Source: Candidatus Methanophagaceae archaeon (GTDB lineage: Archaea > Halobacteriota > Syntropharchaeia > Alkanophagales > Methanospirareceae). From it: DNA of 12,708 bases. Under the pieces are notes generated by a model, which was given only the letters and a program-made list of their open reading frames with translations, did no database searches and was not told where the DNA came from. The position numbers and the translations under genes are program-made. Where the stretch lies: contig QENJ01000066.1 of NCBI GenBank assembly GCA_013374505.1, forward strand, positions 1 through 12,708. The letters run 5' to 3'. Numbering within the stretch: the first letter of the stretch is position 1; each line of letters starts with the position of its first letter. Shown here piece by piece: positions 6,596 through 12,227 of this stretch.

Positions 6596-7579
6596 GATGA
6601 TGTAAAAGCGGTCTTCGACTCGTTGATGGCAGGAGAGATTGATCCGGTTGAATTTTATGATAACACTGTTTTGACCCGGTGCGGTGAGGAGAGGATTATC
6701 ACATGGCATAATACAGTATTGAAAGATGACCCTGGCAAAAACTATGCCACGCTGAGTTCTGGCGAGGACATTACCGAACGTAGGCGAGCGGAAGAACGCA
6801 TCGAGCATTTGAACAGTGTCCTCAAAGCCATCATGAATGTTGATCAGTTAATCCGGGTTGAGAAGGACCGGAACCGTCTGCTCCAGAAAGCTTGCAATGC
6901 CCTGATAGATGCACGAAACTACGATGCTGCGTGGATTGGACTTTTAAAGGATGGCGAGACAGTTACCACGCTCAAAGGATCCTGTTTAATGGACGATGTC
7001 GCACGTTTCTGCAAACATGTGAAGGCAGGGGATTTCCCGCCTTGCATAAAAAATGCACTTGCACAGAAAGACTCGCTTATAGTCCAGGACAAGACAACAA
7101 ATAACGAAGATTGTGTATTCAAAGATTCATGTGCTGGTACAAAAACGGTGCTCATCAGTGTCGAGCACGCAAATCGGCTTTTTGGGTTGCTTGCCATATC
7201 GGTTGCAGCCGGAGTCACAGTAAGCGAAGAGGAAAAGGAACTCTTGACAGAGGTGGCGGGTAACATAGCGTTTGCGCTGCACAATATGGGGCTGGGAGAA
7301 GAGCGTAAGCGAGCGAATGAGCTACTGGCGGAGTCAGAGAAGCAGTTGAGAGAAACAGAAGCGTATCTGAACAATGTAATTGCTAGTTCTGCAGATGCGA
7401 TTGTTGTTGTGGATATGGACGGAATTGTGCGAGAGTGGAATAAAGGTGCAGAAGATTACATGGGTTATACAGCAGATGAGGTGGTTGGTAGACAAAACAA
7501 AAGATTTTACACGGAATCCGGAGAAGCGGACAGGATAATGGAAACAGTGTTGAGAGAAGGCACGCTTAAAAATCACTGA
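6596..7579 (+). CDS. PAS (C-terminal half) - Cys-rich GAF - PAS (N-terminal half): first fragment of a broken sensor gene
   Basis: The frame opens after a TGA at 6593-6595 and begins mid-PAS (DDVKAVFDSLMAGEIDPVEF, then a typical ITWHNTVL and LSSGEDITERRRAEE end). The first usable start is TTG 6623 (318 codons), with no proper ribosome site, so the N-terminal half of the PAS is missing. A GAF domain follows (about 60-225 of the 318), closely similar to the GAF of the 1142-2704 kinase (shared HIEHLNSVLKA, PPCIKNALAQKDS, FGLLA). Cys C130, C141, C164 and C170 are kept, but the first Cys of the CxxC is Asn (N161). A second PAS starts at about 243 (ASSADAIVVVDMDGIVREWN) and is cut by TGA 7577-7579; the same frame continues beyond it. 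This is part of a pseudogene running to 8539. Confidence 0.75.
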   Translation, partial: DDVKAVFDSLMAGEIDPVEFYDNTVLTRCGEERIITWHNTVLKDDPGKNYATLSSGEDITERRRAEERIEHLNSVLKAIMNVDQLIRVEKDRNRLLQKACNALIDARNYDAAWIGLLKDGETVTTLKGSCLMDDVARFCKHVKAGDFPPCIKNALAQKDSLIVQDKTTNNEDCVFKDSCAGTKTVLISVEHANRLFGLLAISVAAGVTVSEEEKELLTEVAGNIAFALHNMGLGEERKRANELLAESEKQLRETEAYLNNVIASSADAIVVVDMDGIVREWNKGAEDYMGYTADEVVGRQNKRFYTESGEADRIMETVLREGTLKNH

Positions 7580-7585
7580 ACAACT

Positions 7586-8224
7586 GTGCTGAATAAAAAT
7601 AAACAACCTGTGCATATGAGCATTTCCGTGGCTTTATTAAAGGACCAAAATGGCGTACCTGTTGGCACAGTCCGTGTAAGCAGAGATGTAACAAAAGAAG
7701 TGGAGCTGGTGGAGCGGATAAATGCAGAGCGGGACAACATGAATCAGATATTTGAAAGCAGGATTGATGGTGTGTACATGGTCTCAAAAGACTATAAAAT
7801 CGAGTTTGTGAACAAGGTTTTGATTAATGAGTTTGGAGATGGGACCTGTGGGATTTGCTATGACGTGTTTTATAACATAGACGAACCCTGCCTGCACCAA
7901 TTGCAAAATCGCGGAGGTGCTGAAAAGAAAGGTAGTGGAGTGGGAGTGTGGTACTCGCGCAGGATGAACAAGACTTATGACATTATTGAGACGCCAATGA
8001 GACATGTTGACGGTACAGTATCAAAATTAACGTTTTTTCGAGATGTAACCAAGCGCAAACGTGCGGAGGAGCAATTGAAACTTCTGGCTCGGTCATTGCA
8101 AGAACATGTAGAAATGCTTGAAGAGTCGAAAGAGCAGATAACGAGGGCACAATTGATTTTTCCAGTGAAATCACTATACCCCCTAATTTTACCGCAGAGC
8201 GCGCAGAGAACGCAGAGACATTAG
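7586..8224 (+). CDS. PAS - PAS fragment of the same broken sensor gene, ending inside an inserted element
   Basis: This is the same frame as the preceding fragment, separated only by the TGA at 7577-7579. It completes that PAS domain (NKNKQPVHMSISVALLKD, VRVSRDVTKE). A further PAS follows (about 52-155: IFESRIDGVYMVSKDYKIEF, then KTYDIIETPMRHVDG, ending TFFRDVTKRKRAEE). In the middle of this PAS the sequence between PC (101-102) and WYSRR (122-126) is scrambled. A tandem CTGC duplication (7888-7895) shifts the frame and a TG duplication (7947-7950) restores it. Reading the intervening bases in the alternative frame gives CKIAEVLKRKVVEWE, the sort of sequence expected there. The last about 36 codons, from AQLIFPV, are encoded by an inserted hairpin element, so the C-terminus is artificial. 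Very likely not functional as a sensor. Confidence 0.7.
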   Translation: MLNKNKQPVHMSISVALLKDQNGVPVGTVRVSRDVTKEVELVERINAERDNMNQIFESRIDGVYMVSKDYKIEFVNKVLINEFGDGTCGICYDVFYNIDEPCLHQLQNRGGAEKKGSGVGVWYSRRMNKTYDIIETPMRHVDGTVSKLTFFRDVTKRKRAEEQLKLLARSLQEHVEMLEESKEQITRAQLIFPVKSLYPLILPQSAQRTQRH

Positions 8225-8323
8225 AAAAACCAAGCGGAGTTTGGAGCACACATAAACTCTGCGCCCTCTGCGATCTCCGCGTTGATAAATCACTGGTTTT
8301 TTCGATTGCGCCATAACGAGGGC
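8138..8323. repeat. Target-site direct repeats flanking the hairpin element (ATAACGAGGGC, two copies)
   Basis: ATAACGAGGGC occurs at 8138-8148 and again at 8313-8323. The interrupted gene reads smoothly if everything between is removed: cag ata acg agg gct tat agt, giving QITRAYS, matching EEAYRLRE in the intact relative at 3195-4196. The true duplication is 8 bp if the element begins with GGC, or up to 11 bp otherwise. Confidence 0.8.
8146..8312. mobile_element. About 167-bp MITE-like hairpin element with CGCAGAG arms
   Basis: The ends form an imperfect inverted repeat of about 23 bp: GGCACAATTGA then CCAGTGA on the left, GGCGCAATCGA then CCAGTGA on the reversed right, differing mainly in a T5/A5 tract. 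Inside are two facing arms: three CGCAGAG units at 9-base steps (8193-8199, 8202-8208, 8211-8217) and three complementary CTCTGCG or CTCCGCG units (8257-8263, 8266-8272, 8275-8281), with a loop of about 39 bases. The whole could fold into a long hairpin. It has no ORF of its own. It inserted into a sensor gene, creating the direct repeats. CGCAGAG-type 9-base repeats are, from memory, widespread in bacterial and environmental genomes; the transposase that moves this one is not visible. Confidence 0.75.
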
Positions 8324-8539
8324 TTATAGTTTGAGAGAGCATTTTCTAAAAGAGACATCTCACAGAATTATCACGCCGGTGACGGTAATATGTGGATATA
8401 TCGAGTTAATGCTTGAATCACGCAATCTGGACGACAAGCAAAGAGAGATGCTTATGACCATACGCGAAAGGAACAATGAAGTCCAGAAATGACGCGGGAT
8501 GCGCTGGCGGGAAGCTATTTAAAGGAAGAAGAATATTAA
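8316..8539 (+). pseudogene. DHp (HisKA-like) tail of the broken sensor gene, no ATPase domain
   Basis: Downstream of the element the gene resumes one frame over: TRAYSLREHFLKETSHRIIT, then PVTVICGYIELML. This is near identical in pattern to residues 262-325 of the 3195-4196 protein, including the H-R-x-x-T box (His codon 8361-8363). At 8486/8487 one G appears to be missing (cagaaatg for expected cag gaa atg), which moves the frame to MTRDALAGSYLKEEEY and a TAA at 8537-8539; the intact relative ends VTDSLAGKYLKEYVE. So the original gene also ended after the DHp helices without an ATPase domain. The following receiver gene starts 19 bases later, as in the intact locus. Broken by the insertion and the deletion. 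Confidence 0.8.
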
Positions 8540-8558
8540 GAGAAGAGAGAAAATAGAA

Positions 8559-8948
8559 ATGGACTATATTATCTTGCTTGTGGAGGATGAAGAACAGATT
8601 CACACACTACTACCACTTTATCTGATGAAGACCAAGCAGTATACGTTCACAGTGCATTCTGTCCGGCATGGCAAGGCGGGAGTTGAGCAGTACAGCAAGT
8701 TGGCAAACGGAGGTAAGAAGCCGGACCTCGTGCTTATGGACATCAAGATGCCGGTGATGAACGGTGTGGAAGCAACCAGAATGATAATGGATAACGACCC
8801 GGCAGCAAACATTTACCTGTTCACCGCTTATGCGGGAACAGGAATAGAACGAAATGTGCTCAACACGGGTGCAAAAGGTACACTAAGCAAGGACGCGGAC
8901 TGGACCAATATAGTAGAAGAGATAGTGAATATTCTGGAATCCGCTTGA
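8559..8948 (+). CDS. Single-domain response regulator (CheY-like), copy B
   Basis: This 129-residue receiver has E9-D10, phospho-Asp D61 (LVLMDIKMPVMNG), T89 (YLFTAY) and K111 (GTLSKDADW). It is a close paralogue of the receivers at 4200 and 9104 and is clearly nearer to the latter in both protein and DNA. It has no output domain. The A/G-rich stretch before the ATG (AGAGAAGAGAG, 8540-8550) is only a weak ribosome site. It follows the broken DHp-ending sensor gene, so its original partner has been lost to mutation, while the receiver itself keeps all active-site residues and an open frame. It may now serve another kinase, such as the one at 4623. Confidence 0.92.
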   Translation: MDYIILLVEDEEQIHTLLPLYLMKTKQYTFTVHSVRHGKAGVEQYSKLANGGKKPDLVLMDIKMPVMNGVEATRMIMDNDPAANIYLFTAYAGTGIERNVLNTGAKGTLSKDADWTNIVEEIVNILESA

Positions 8949-9033
8949 CATGGAAGGGCAAACACGTTAAATTTTATATTCCAGAAATGTTGTAAAAAAG
9001 TTTTCATTCTTTAATAATTTAGTTATGAATATC

Positions 9034-9052
9034 CATCATTTTTTTTATGATG
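9034..9052 (+). terminator. Short hairpin with T8 run, likely terminator of copy B
   Basis: CATCAT (9034-9039) pairs with ATGATG (9047-9052) around a run of eight T (9039-9046). It lies about 85 bases past the stop of copy B and just before the promoter of copy C. The oligo-T is the more telling part in an archaeon. Confidence 0.4.
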
Positions 9053-9055
9053 TCC

Positions 9056-9099
9056 GAAAGATTTAACAACACATCACGACAATAGTGTGAGTGAGGGGT
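9056..9099 (+). promoter_or_regulatory. Promoter and ribosome site for receiver copy C
   Basis: GAAAG (9056-9060) next to ATTTAA (9061-9066) fits a BRE plus a weak TATA box; a start near 9088 is predicted. GAGGGG (9093-9098) lies 5-6 bases before the ATG at 9104. This suggests copy C is transcribed on its own rather than with copy B. Confidence 0.4.
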
Positions 9100-9103
9100 A
9101 AAA

Positions 9104-9490
9104 ATGGAATATAGTATCTTGCTTGTGGATGATGAAGAAGAGATTCACAATCTACTGTCACTTTATCTGGCGATGAACAAGAAGCATACGTTCACCGTGC
9201 ATTCTGCTCGGCATGGCGAGGCGGGAGTTGAGCTATACAGCAAACTGACAAATGGAGGTAAGAAACCGGACCTCATGTTGATGGATCTCAAGATGCCGGT
9301 GATGAACGGTGTGGAAGCAACCAGAATGATAACGGATAACGACCCAGCAGCAAACATTTACCTGTTCACCGCCTATGCGGGAACCGAGGTAGAGCGAAAC
9401 GCACTCGATGCGGGTGCAAAAGGGACGATATGTAAATCTACCGATTGGACCCGGACGGTGGAAGAGATTGTGAATGTGCTGGAATTGTAG
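9104..9490 (+). CDS. Single-domain response regulator (CheY-like), copy C
   Basis: This 128-residue receiver has D9-D10, phospho-Asp D61 (LMLMDLKMPVMNG), T89 and K111 (GTICKSTDW). It shares long identical blocks with copy B (SKL-N-GGKKPDL, MPVMNGVEATRMI, NDPAANIYLFTAYAGT), so the two stem from a fairly recent duplication. The similarity does not extend into the upstream DNA, and no kinase adjoins it: copy C is an orphan with its own likely promoter and a GAGGGG ribosome site. A T-rich stretch (9499-9512) soon after the stop could end the transcript. The role is presumably as a phosphate acceptor or binding partner for the nearby kinases, as there is no output domain. Confidence 0.92.
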   Translation: MEYSILLVDDEEEIHNLLSLYLAMNKKHTFTVHSARHGEAGVELYSKLTNGGKKPDLMLMDLKMPVMNGVEATRMITDNDPAANIYLFTAYAGTEVERNALDAGAKGTICKSTDWTRTVEEIVNVLEL

Positions 9491-9740
9491 TTCCAGTGTA
9501 TATTTTTGTTTCTAAGGGTAATCTGACACTATCGCGTTTTTAGGGGTATGCTGTCAGTTGGTCTTGCGAACCCACAGATAGTGCAGTCATTTTGATCTAC
9601 GACCGTCTAGCGTGTACCTGAAAAAGGGTGTTTGAACTGAAACTAATATGAGCTGAATTTTAAGATACGAGAGGGGAGTTTTTAGTGAGGAGGAGGGGAT
9701 ATAGGGGATAAAAATTCCTTTTGATTCTTTTTCTTTTCCT
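9491..9740. other. Non-coding stretch, nothing recognised
   Basis: After a T-rich run (9499-9512) that may terminate the receiver transcript I see no coding frame, RNA gene or clear repeat until the toxin-antitoxin remnant. GAGGAGGAGGGG (9688-9699) looks like a ribosome site but has no start codon at a usable distance, consistent with a decayed gene start. Confidence 0.4.
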
Positions 9741-9797
9741 ATGAAGGCAGACGTGAGTGCTGCTGAACTAATAAGAGCGGATAGAGATGCAAGATAG
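9741..9797 (+). pseudogene. Tail of a possible antitoxin (VapB-like) upstream of the PIN remnant
   Basis: From an ATG at 9741 the frame reads KADVSAAELIRADRDAR and stops at TAG 9795-9797; the same frame is open upstream back to a TAG near 9701. The segment overlaps the PIN start (ATG 9787) by 11 bases, the typical spacing of antitoxin-toxin pairs. The ELIRxDRDxR ending looks to me like the C-terminal tail of archaeal PIN-associated antitoxins, but the assignment rests mainly on position. No body of the protein is left. Confidence 0.4.
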
Positions 9798-9934
9798 AGT
9801 AATTCTTGATTCGAGCGTTATTGCAGCGATTTTTTTTCATTGCTGCTTCAGAAAGAGAAAAGGTGCCTCTTCTGACTACGGCTGGAAAATTATATGAGAA
9901 AGTAAAGTCAAAGCGGAATGTGAAGCGAATATAA
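9787..9934 (+). pseudogene. PIN-domain toxin (VapC-like) with its core deleted
   Basis: The start reads QDRVILDSSVIAAIFF, the first strand and helix of a PIN RNase with its first catalytic Asp (LDSS). After a T-run (9830-9837) the frame shifts by one and gives IAASEREKVPLLTTAGKLYE, then KVKSKRNVKRI and TAA 9932-9934. This is the last strand and tail of a PIN protein (the position usually TxD reads TTAG, so the late Asp is also lost). Family members are about 130-150 residues; here only about 48 codons remain, so roughly two-thirds, including the central acidic residues, is gone. Not functional. The adjoining antitoxin tail supports the assignment. Confidence 0.65.
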
Positions 9935-9999
9935 GGGTGTGTCAACTAAGCACATCGAGAAATAAGTCATATAAACATTTATATTTAGATAGCCCACTT

Positions 10000-10911
10000 T
10001 TAGCTCATTGCCACAATCCCATAAACTTTCTCCACCTTTTCTTGCACCTCAATCGTCCTCTCAATCGCCTTCGCCACTCGCATGTAATGCTCTATCTCCT
10101 CCAATGATAACTCCCGCCCTTTTCTATCCTTCAAATACTTCGCCATCACCTGATACGCACCGATTTGATACTCCCACACCGCTTTTGAAATGCCCTCGAA
10201 ATACTGCTCCTTGTTGAAATATACCCTTCTGTTCTCTTCCTCGTAACGGACTTTCTCCACCGTATTCAAGCCACTCACCGGAAATCCTATTTCTGTCTCG
10301 CTCAAAGAAGGATGCCTCAGCAAATGCAGTTCTACCAGTTCCTTGCCAAGTGCGCTCAGGTTCTTGAACTTCTCCAGATCCAGAGGCAACGGAACCCTCG
10401 GGAAATCTATCTTCAGAAACTCTTCGTAGCGTTTGCGATAAGTAGGCGAGTAAAGAACGGCGTAGATGTAGTAGAAAATCTCTTCGGGTGTTGGTTCTGT
10501 GCTTAAAGCTTCTTTTATGGCTTGCAAAAACTCTTTACTTATGTTCAGGGCACGTTCTTGTTTGCATGTTTTATCATCTAACGATTTTACTTTTGATTCG
10601 TCATGATAGAGGTAAAGGGGGAAAATGTAGGATTGTCCCCCGACATAGTGAATATCTGTGACAAAAGAGCTAATAGAGGAATGAGAAAAATCCACATCTT
10701 TTGCCTCAGAACGAATTGTTGTTAGCGCCAGATTATCAGCAAAAAAATTTTGCATTAACTCCCACCTATCCCTATCAATCAGATCTTGATTGTAACATGC
10801 AAATCTTATATCAAAGGGGTGATATGAATAACGCCTTATAAATTTCTTCAATTTGATTTGTTTAACCTTCTCTCTTGCCGAATTTAAACACCAATCACTT
10901 GTATCTTTAAT
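10000..10911 (-). CDS. C-terminal part of a Type ISP restriction-modification enzyme (specificity region), gene broken
   Basis: The frame is open from the MITE target copy at 10911 down to TAA at 10000-10002, about 303 codons; the first possible start is TTG 10851 (283 codons), but this is a gene fragment with no proper start signal. It begins IKDTSDWCLNSAREKVKQIK and continues with RRYSYHPFDIRFACYNQDLI, the C-terminal specificity region of LlaGI-like Type ISP single-chain enzymes; later blocks (EEIFYYIYAVLYSPTYRKRY, then VWEYQIGAYQVMAKYLKDR) are typical of that family's end. In the intact protein this region recognises DNA. It directly continues the methyltransferase fragment at 11019-12227; only a 125-bp element plus a 3-bp duplication separates them. 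Confidence 0.85.
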   Translation of the reverse strand: MKDTSDWCLNSAREKVKQIKLKKFIRRYSYHPFDIRFACYNQDLIDRDRWELMQNFFADNLALTTIRSEAKDVDFSHSSISSFVTDIHYVGGQSYIFPLYLYHDESKVKSLDDKTCKQERALNISKEFLQAIKEALSTEPTPEEIFYYIYAVLYSPTYRKRYEEFLKIDFPRVPLPLDLEKFKNLSALGKELVELHLLRHPSLSETEIGFPVSGLNTVEKVRYEEENRRVYFNKEQYFEGISKAVWEYQIGAYQVMAKYLKDRKGRELSLEEIEHYMRVAKAIERTIEVQEKVEKVYGIVAMS

Positions 10912-11039
10912 AGACTTGTTGCGATATAAAATCCTATGAAATGCTGCCTTCTAAGGCGTCCATTACTCCGTGCATATTGCTCCTTTTTACGGATATCCGT
11001 TCTCCGGGCTTTTCCAAGTTATTTCGCAACAAGTCTAAT
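10909..11039. repeat. 3-bp target duplication AAT flanking the MITE
   Basis: AAT at 10909-10911 and at 11037-11039 (ATT on the gene strand). Deleting one copy plus the element gives aag agc ctg aat att aaa gat aca, i.e. K-S-L-N-I-K-D-T in a single frame. Confidence 0.8.
10912..11036 (-). mobile_element. 125-bp MITE, internal-deletion derivative of an IS element
   Basis: The ends are inverted repeats: AGACTTGTTGCGATATAA (10912-10929) and, reversed, AGACTTGTTGCGAAATAA (11036-11019), 17 of 18 identical. On the minus strand the element contains AAAAAGGAGCAAT followed by ATG and 12 more codons (MHGVMDALEGSIS, then TAG), which looks like the ribosome site and first codons of a transposase whose body was deleted. 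A 3-bp ATT duplication flanks it; ANT-type 3-bp duplications are known for part of the IS5 family (ISL2 group), though the family of this element is not established. It interrupts the Type ISP gene. It would need a transposase supplied elsewhere to move. Confidence 0.85.
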
Positions 11040-12227
11040 ATTCAGGCTTTTCTTTACAAACTCATCACTCAGATTACCAGTAAATACTTTAAGCCTTTGA
11101 GTTATCTCTTCCCTTGTAAATCCCACCACAAAATGATCTCTATGTGTCTTGACACCACTCGAATAAACTTTAAATATATCCGTCACCCTCCAGAACTCAT
11201 CATATTCATCCTGCAAAGCGAAATCCTTAGGCACGAAGAAATATTGTGGCTCTTTTGGCTCAAGCACCAGCCAATCCGTACTCGTAACATCATTTTTACG
11301 AAGATATTTGTATTTTACATCTCTCAAGCCCCAAACATCAGCATAACGAACATTCTTCTCCTTTAACGGCTTCTCTAACTTCACGTAGATCGCTATTGCC
11401 ACTCCCTGCTGAATATCAAACACGTTCTCATCCTTACCACCTTCCGGTGTCTTCTCTCCTATCCTCGAAGAGCCATGCAAATTCAATATGTAAATCTCAT
11501 CAAAAGTCGAAAGCAGTTCCTTTCGCATTCCGCGATGAATTATCCCCGAAAGATACGAATTGTTAGTGATGTAGCCAAAAATGCCCTTACCGGTCTGGCT
11601 TATCTTCCAGTGTGCAAACCTGATGAACTTGATGTAATCGTCAGAAAGCGGCTGAATATTCCGCTCTTTCTTCACTTCCCGCTTGTAATCTGCCATCAAC
11701 TTCTCGATAAACTCTGATTTGTTCTCCGAACTCACGGAATAAGGTGGATTACCGAGCACAACCAAAATAGGCACTTTCTCCTTCACCCTCTTCGCTTCTT
11801 GACCTTCTTTAGTGAGTTCAGGAAAGATAGTTTCCTGCTTAGGCTCCCTCATCTCTAACGTATTCGTAAGATAAAACTGGAATCTCTCATTCTCCTTGAA
11901 CTCATAATCCCATTCCCGCTCCAGAGCCATAGAAACCCTCAAATGCCCTATTATGTACGGCACAATGAGCAGCTCAAAAGCAAAGAACTGCTGTAAGATG
12001 TGTCGCTCTATGTAAGAAGGCACGAGTCCCCTCAAACCTCGCGTATCCAATTCGCTTAACGCTTCTCGAATCGCACGAAGAACAAATGTCAAAGTCCCTG
12101 CTGCGGGGTCAAGCATCATCACATCGTCTTCCGCAAACCCCTTATCCTTTCCAAACCGGCTCTTCAAGAGCCCATGAATTGACCGCACGATATACGAGAC
12201 CACAGGCAGCGGAGTATAGTAACCTGT
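11019..12227 (-). CDS. Methyltransferase part of a Type ISP (LlaGI-like) restriction-modification enzyme, gene broken at both ends
   Basis: This is the N6-adenine methyltransferase core of a single-chain ISP enzyme. Counting from the GTG at 12203, motif I is DPAAGTLTF (32-40) and motif IV is GNPPYS (151-156), the catalytic NPPY. The frame is open upstream to 12227 and gives GYYTPLP before the GTG, matching the YYTP block that precedes motif I in this family. So the real gene extends further N-terminally (Mrr-like nuclease and helicase in complete members), but that part is cut off by an IS element. At the 3' end the host sequence stops at residue I389; the last five codons (RLVAK) and the stop belong to a MITE, after which the gene continues at 10911. 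With neither helicase nor joined specificity region in frame, the enzyme should be inactive. Confidence 0.88.
   Translation of the reverse strand, partial: TGYYTPLPVVSYIVRSIHGLLKSRFGKDKGFAEDDVMMLDPAAGTLTFVLRAIREALSELDTRGLRGLVPSYIERHILQQFFAFELLIVPYIIGHLRVSMALEREWDYEFKENERFQFYLTNTLEMREPKQETIFPELTKEGQEAKRVKEKVPILVVLGNPPYSVSSENKSEFIEKLMADYKREVKKERNIQPLSDDYIKFIRFAHWKISQTGKGIFGYITNNSYLSGIIHRGMRKELLSTFDEIYILNLHGSSRIGEKTPEGGKDENVFDIQQGVAIAIYVKLEKPLKEKNVRYADVWGLRDVKYKYLRKNDVTSTDWLVLEPKEPQYFFVPKDFALQDEYDEFWRVTDIFKVYSSGVKTHRDHFVVGFTREEITQRLKVFTGNLSDEFVKKSLNIRLVAK

Noticed and set aside
7577..7579. TGA as a selenocysteine or other recoded codon
   Set aside because: A PAS loop gives no reason for selenocysteine, no SECIS-like hairpin was evident, and the gene carries several other clear lesions.
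8193..8281. Regularly spaced CGCAGAG units resembling a CRISPR array
   Set aside because: Units are 7 bases at 9-base steps with 2-base gaps, arranged as two inverted arms; there are no spacers or cas genes.
10941..11366. Plus-strand 141-codon ORF
   Set aside because: It is antisense to the MITE and to the clearly recognisable Type ISP methyltransferase fragment; its composition is not protein-like.
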